Shown: one piece after another, positions 59,461 through 62,000 of the stretch
Layout: the number at the start of each line of letters is the position of its first letter
Numbering within the stretch: the stretch's first letter is position 1
Assembly (NCBI RefSeq): GCF_030272615.1
Contig: NC_081412.1
Span: 96,843,796-96,905,795 of the forward strand
Length of the DNA: 62,000 nt
Reading direction: 5' to 3'
From: Cryptomeria japonica
Lineage: Eukaryota; Streptophyta; Pinopsida; Cupressales; Cupressaceae
Position numbers and translations under genes: made by a program
The notes under the pieces: generated by a model
Told to the model about the DNA's origin: nothing
What the model saw: only the letters and a program-made list of their open reading frames with translations
The model's database searches: none

Positions 59461-60075
59461 GCAGGAGTATTTGCCTATACTGGAGTCACGGGAGATATTC
59501 TCGTCGACTCAAAGATTGTGACCTAAGCTGACAGCTGAGGACCGAGCTGTGATTGAGGTTATGGGATTGAGACATATTCTGTATGTGCCTGAGTTTCAAG
59601 CGAACATGGGATTGCTGACTGCACTGGCGAAGAGGTGGCACTCTGAGACTTGCACTTTTCATTTGCCGATGGGGGAGATGACAGTCACCTTGGAGGATGT
59701 ATACAGGATTCTGTGGATACCGATCGATGGAGAGTTAGTACCCTACGATTGAGACGGAGACAAGGATGCACTGAGATGAGTGTTCTAGGATCCAGGACTG
59801 GAGATGAGGGTGGGACATGTGGCATGGGATACCATGACATGGACAGGATTAGCACTACCAACAGTGTTGGCAGGAGTTATCAGTGGGTTCCTCTGTCCGG
59901 ATAGGGCGACATGAGGGGTGGCTGAAGGGGACACAAGGGCCAGGAGAGATGATCTTGGGGTGGGTCCTTCTAGGGCTCAAACTCCGTCGAGGCCAGTCGG
60001 CTCTGAGGAAGGGAATTCATCATAGCCGTAGAGGTCTCCCTATGTATCAGTATTGTACCATTTTGTATGATGATG
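59461..60075 (+). pseudogene. PMD gene fragment in T2
   Basis: EVMGLRHILYVPEFQANMGL, ALAKRWHSETCTFHLP and GEMTVTLEDVYRILWIPIDG match the PMD N-terminal region and the T1 copy. After TGA 59750 the same frame reads on through other stops (TGA, TAG) with TVLAGVISGFLCPDR, a typical later PMD block. The middle and C-terminus present in T1 are missing. The proline/serine-rich end fades near 60075. It is opposite to pol. Confidence 0.75.
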
Positions 60076-61734
60076 TAGACACCTGCGGATGATTGTAGCC
60101 ATATGATTTTGACATCATTGTATCATGACACTTTATATATATATATATATGAGATGATTCATCTTTGCGGAAGCTATATGCATGCATACCTATGTGATGT
60201 ATGTTTCTATGTGATGCTTATGATATGGATGCAAATATGTATATGATGCAATGCAATATTTTTTTTTGTTCTTTTATGTTTAATATGTGTATGCATGATG
60301 CAAATGTGAATGTATGTGATGCAGATGAATATAATAATGCAAATGTAAATTGTGCTAACAAGTGTTGTGTGCAGGATGTGATGCAGTTGTGATATCTATA
60401 TGTATGTATGAAATGCTTATATGTGGTAATGCAGGTGAAAACTACATGAAATGCAAATGTTTTTGGTGTGTCATTATACTCAGTCATGTGATAGCAGGCT
60501 ACGCGGACTCGAGAAGGACGATGAAGTCAATCAAGAAAGGGGGATGAAAGATAGAAGATATGAACGTGAAAGAGCTTCTTGTGCGTTATCATCATTGAGC
60601 TTTATTATGGCAAGTAGGTTATGACAGTCGAGGCATATTTTCGACCCAAAAAGTCATTATACTTGTTTGCATGGAGATAAGACAGTCACAAACAAGGAAT
60701 GCCCCAGTTCACACTAGACTCACAGTGTCCTCATATCCTTGGACAAGTCATAGCATTACTAAGAGACAATCCACAGACAGCAAATACAAATAGGTGACGA
60801 TACCCCATCCTCGCCTTTCTAGTCAAAGACATCCTAGAGATAGAATCTCTAGTCAGAGACATCCTGAAAAAGCTAAAAGACATGTCACCAAAAGATAAAA
60901 TCAAAAGAAAACCAAGACTTGACACCAACATCCACTGTAGTCCTCAATTTTAGTGTCTCTTGTCACTTGTATAAGTCTTATTTGATTGTGGTCACAATGT
61001 TTACTTTCACAAAAAGGATAGATAGCACTGAACCATATGTTGTCTGAGTCTGTTGAAAGATTTGATTTTGTTGAAGCCCATTGTTGCTGTTGTGTCTCAT
61101 CTGAAACTGACTGAATCCATGAAGCTGATACTTTATTGCAGAGAAGATGAAACTTTATTGTGGACTGACGATGCAGATGTTGTTTTATTGCGGATTGTGC
61201 GCGGATAGACTGAAGGAAGTTGGAAGAAACTGTACTCCTTGAAACATGTGATGTTCTTAGTTCCACACCCATCACTAGACGTAGGATTTGCCGTAGCCAC
61301 ATATAGGATTTGATTTATTATGGATGAAAATGGAGGTTTATTATGAATGGCTAACCAATCTTGGGTAGATCAATAACAAGCCATGATGGGAATGGGTAAG
61401 TTTATTATGGATGAATTGGTCGTGAGTGTGTGCAAAGTGAAAGGATGAAAGTGGATCCTAAAGGAGGGAGGAGCAATGTCTCTACACATGGCGCTGGTGA
61501 GCCAGTTTTCACCATGGTACTTGCCCAGGGCGCCACCGAAGTGGTTTTCACCGTTGGACGAAATTATTTCTCTTTACTTTTTTTGATTTTTTGATTTTTT
61601 CTGTGTCACAAGGCGCCTGTTTGCCAGGTTTTCACCAATTAACGATTTTTTTTGTTTTATAATTTTATTTTTTTGTATTTTTGAAATTTTTGAATTTTTT
61701 TGTATTTTTGAATTAGGATATTCCGAAGAGCTAT
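60076..61734. other. T2 3' region between PMD fragment and pol end
   Basis: ATGATGCAAATG-type low complexity (60130-60450, with (TA)n near 60135). Then comes a block matching T1 4330-4460 (about 60735-60860), then GCGCC-containing repeats GGCGC...GGTTTTCACC at 61488-61645. No gene is visible. Confidence 0.45.
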
Positions 61735-62000
61735 GTGTAGAACCTGCGAAGGTGCATGTTGTTGATAGGATCCTCCAAAGGTTCACCTTCTGTAGTTGAG
61801 AGCTGATATGCCCCAGATCCATATGTTGTTGTAATGAACCAAGCCAGTTGGGTTCAAACTTTCCCTTCTTCTCTCTATCTTGCTGATTTTTGGGGTTTTC
61901 TCTGAGAACCAAGGCACCCACCTCAAATGTGTGAGGCTTAACCTTATGATTGTAACTGCAATGTTCCTTGACTGAATGATATGTAGCTCGAGTGACTGTC
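61735..62000 (-). pseudogene. T2 integrase C-terminal end
   Basis: The minus strand reads KGKFEPNWLG, then in a shifted frame YGSGAYQLSTTEGEPLEDPI and NNMHLRRFYT-stop (near 61735). It matches the T1 pol end (KFEPNWLGPFV ... HLKKFYA). The frameshift lies just after NWLG. The remainder is outside the window. Confidence 0.78.

Larger units (their letters stand above)
57440..62000 (-). mobile_element. T2: second Tat-type gypsy element, 5' part outside window
   Basis: From left to right it holds the 3' LTR, polypurine tract, GCGC repeats, a minisatellite, a plus-strand PMD fragment, ATGATG low-complexity sequence, then the minus-strand 3' end of pol at 61735-62000. This is the same order as in T1, with recognisable local similarity in several blocks. 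Gag and most of pol lie beyond the right edge. Confidence 0.8.

Overview
This window looks like intergenic DNA from a land plant with a large, repeat-rich nuclear genome. A gymnosperm or another large-genome seed plant is plausible, but nothing here fixes the species. I see no intact host gene, tRNA gene or intact rRNA gene. Almost all of the sequence I can explain is LTR retrotransposon, much of it nested and decayed. The evidence is paired LTRs, tRNA-type primer sites, polypurine tracts, target-site duplications and recognisable gag/pol domains. The base composition is AT-rich throughout.

Layout. (1) 1-16231: T1, a minus-strand Ty3/gypsy element of the Tat lineage (it has a second, archaeal-type RNase H). 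Its 5' LTR is at 15081-16231 and its 3' LTR lies beyond the left edge. Between its pol end and the missing 3' LTR it carries a plant-mobile-domain (PMD) gene in the opposite (plus) orientation, at 1100-3130. (2) 16232-21640: H1, remains of a plus-strand gypsy-like element. It holds a gag fragment, a 40-bp hairpin, a four-unit tandem array of about 363 bp whose core derives from 5S rRNA, and a polypurine tract with an LTR. (3) 21640-30350: a LINE ORF1 fragment, a chromovirus-like integrase split by a 479-bp solo LTR, LTR pieces and minisatellites. (4) 30351-44956: element A, an LTR element with no pol. It encodes a zinc-knuckle protein and an unrecognised ORF of about 1,100 codons. That ORF is interrupted by element B (35535-42829), a complete minus-strand Ty1/copia element with duplication TTTCT. 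(5) 45423-52779: element C, a complete minus-strand chromovirus with duplication CCACC. A and C both sit in an unusual CCATC/NPP-rich sequence, called D. (6) 54560-56500: H2, a minus-strand relative of H1. (7) 56676-57440: a copia LTR fragment. (8) 57440-62000: T2, a second Tat element with the same antisense PMD arrangement as T1, running off the right edge.

Ages and decay. By eye the LTR pairs differ by about 12% (A), 6% (B) and 2% (C). This agrees with B being nested in A. In B and C the gag-pol frame is never shifted. It is broken by 16 nonsense codons, all of the TAG, TGA or TAA kind that C-to-T change in CAG, CGA or CAA would give, as expected from deamination of methylated cytosine. 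The PMD gene and the A ORF show the same signature.

The observations I rate highest are the PMD gene carried antisense in two Tat elements, the long unknown ORF in the pol-less element A, the 5S-derived tandem array, and the nonsense signature. All coding entries are broken copies. Exact edges marked 'about' are estimates by eye.
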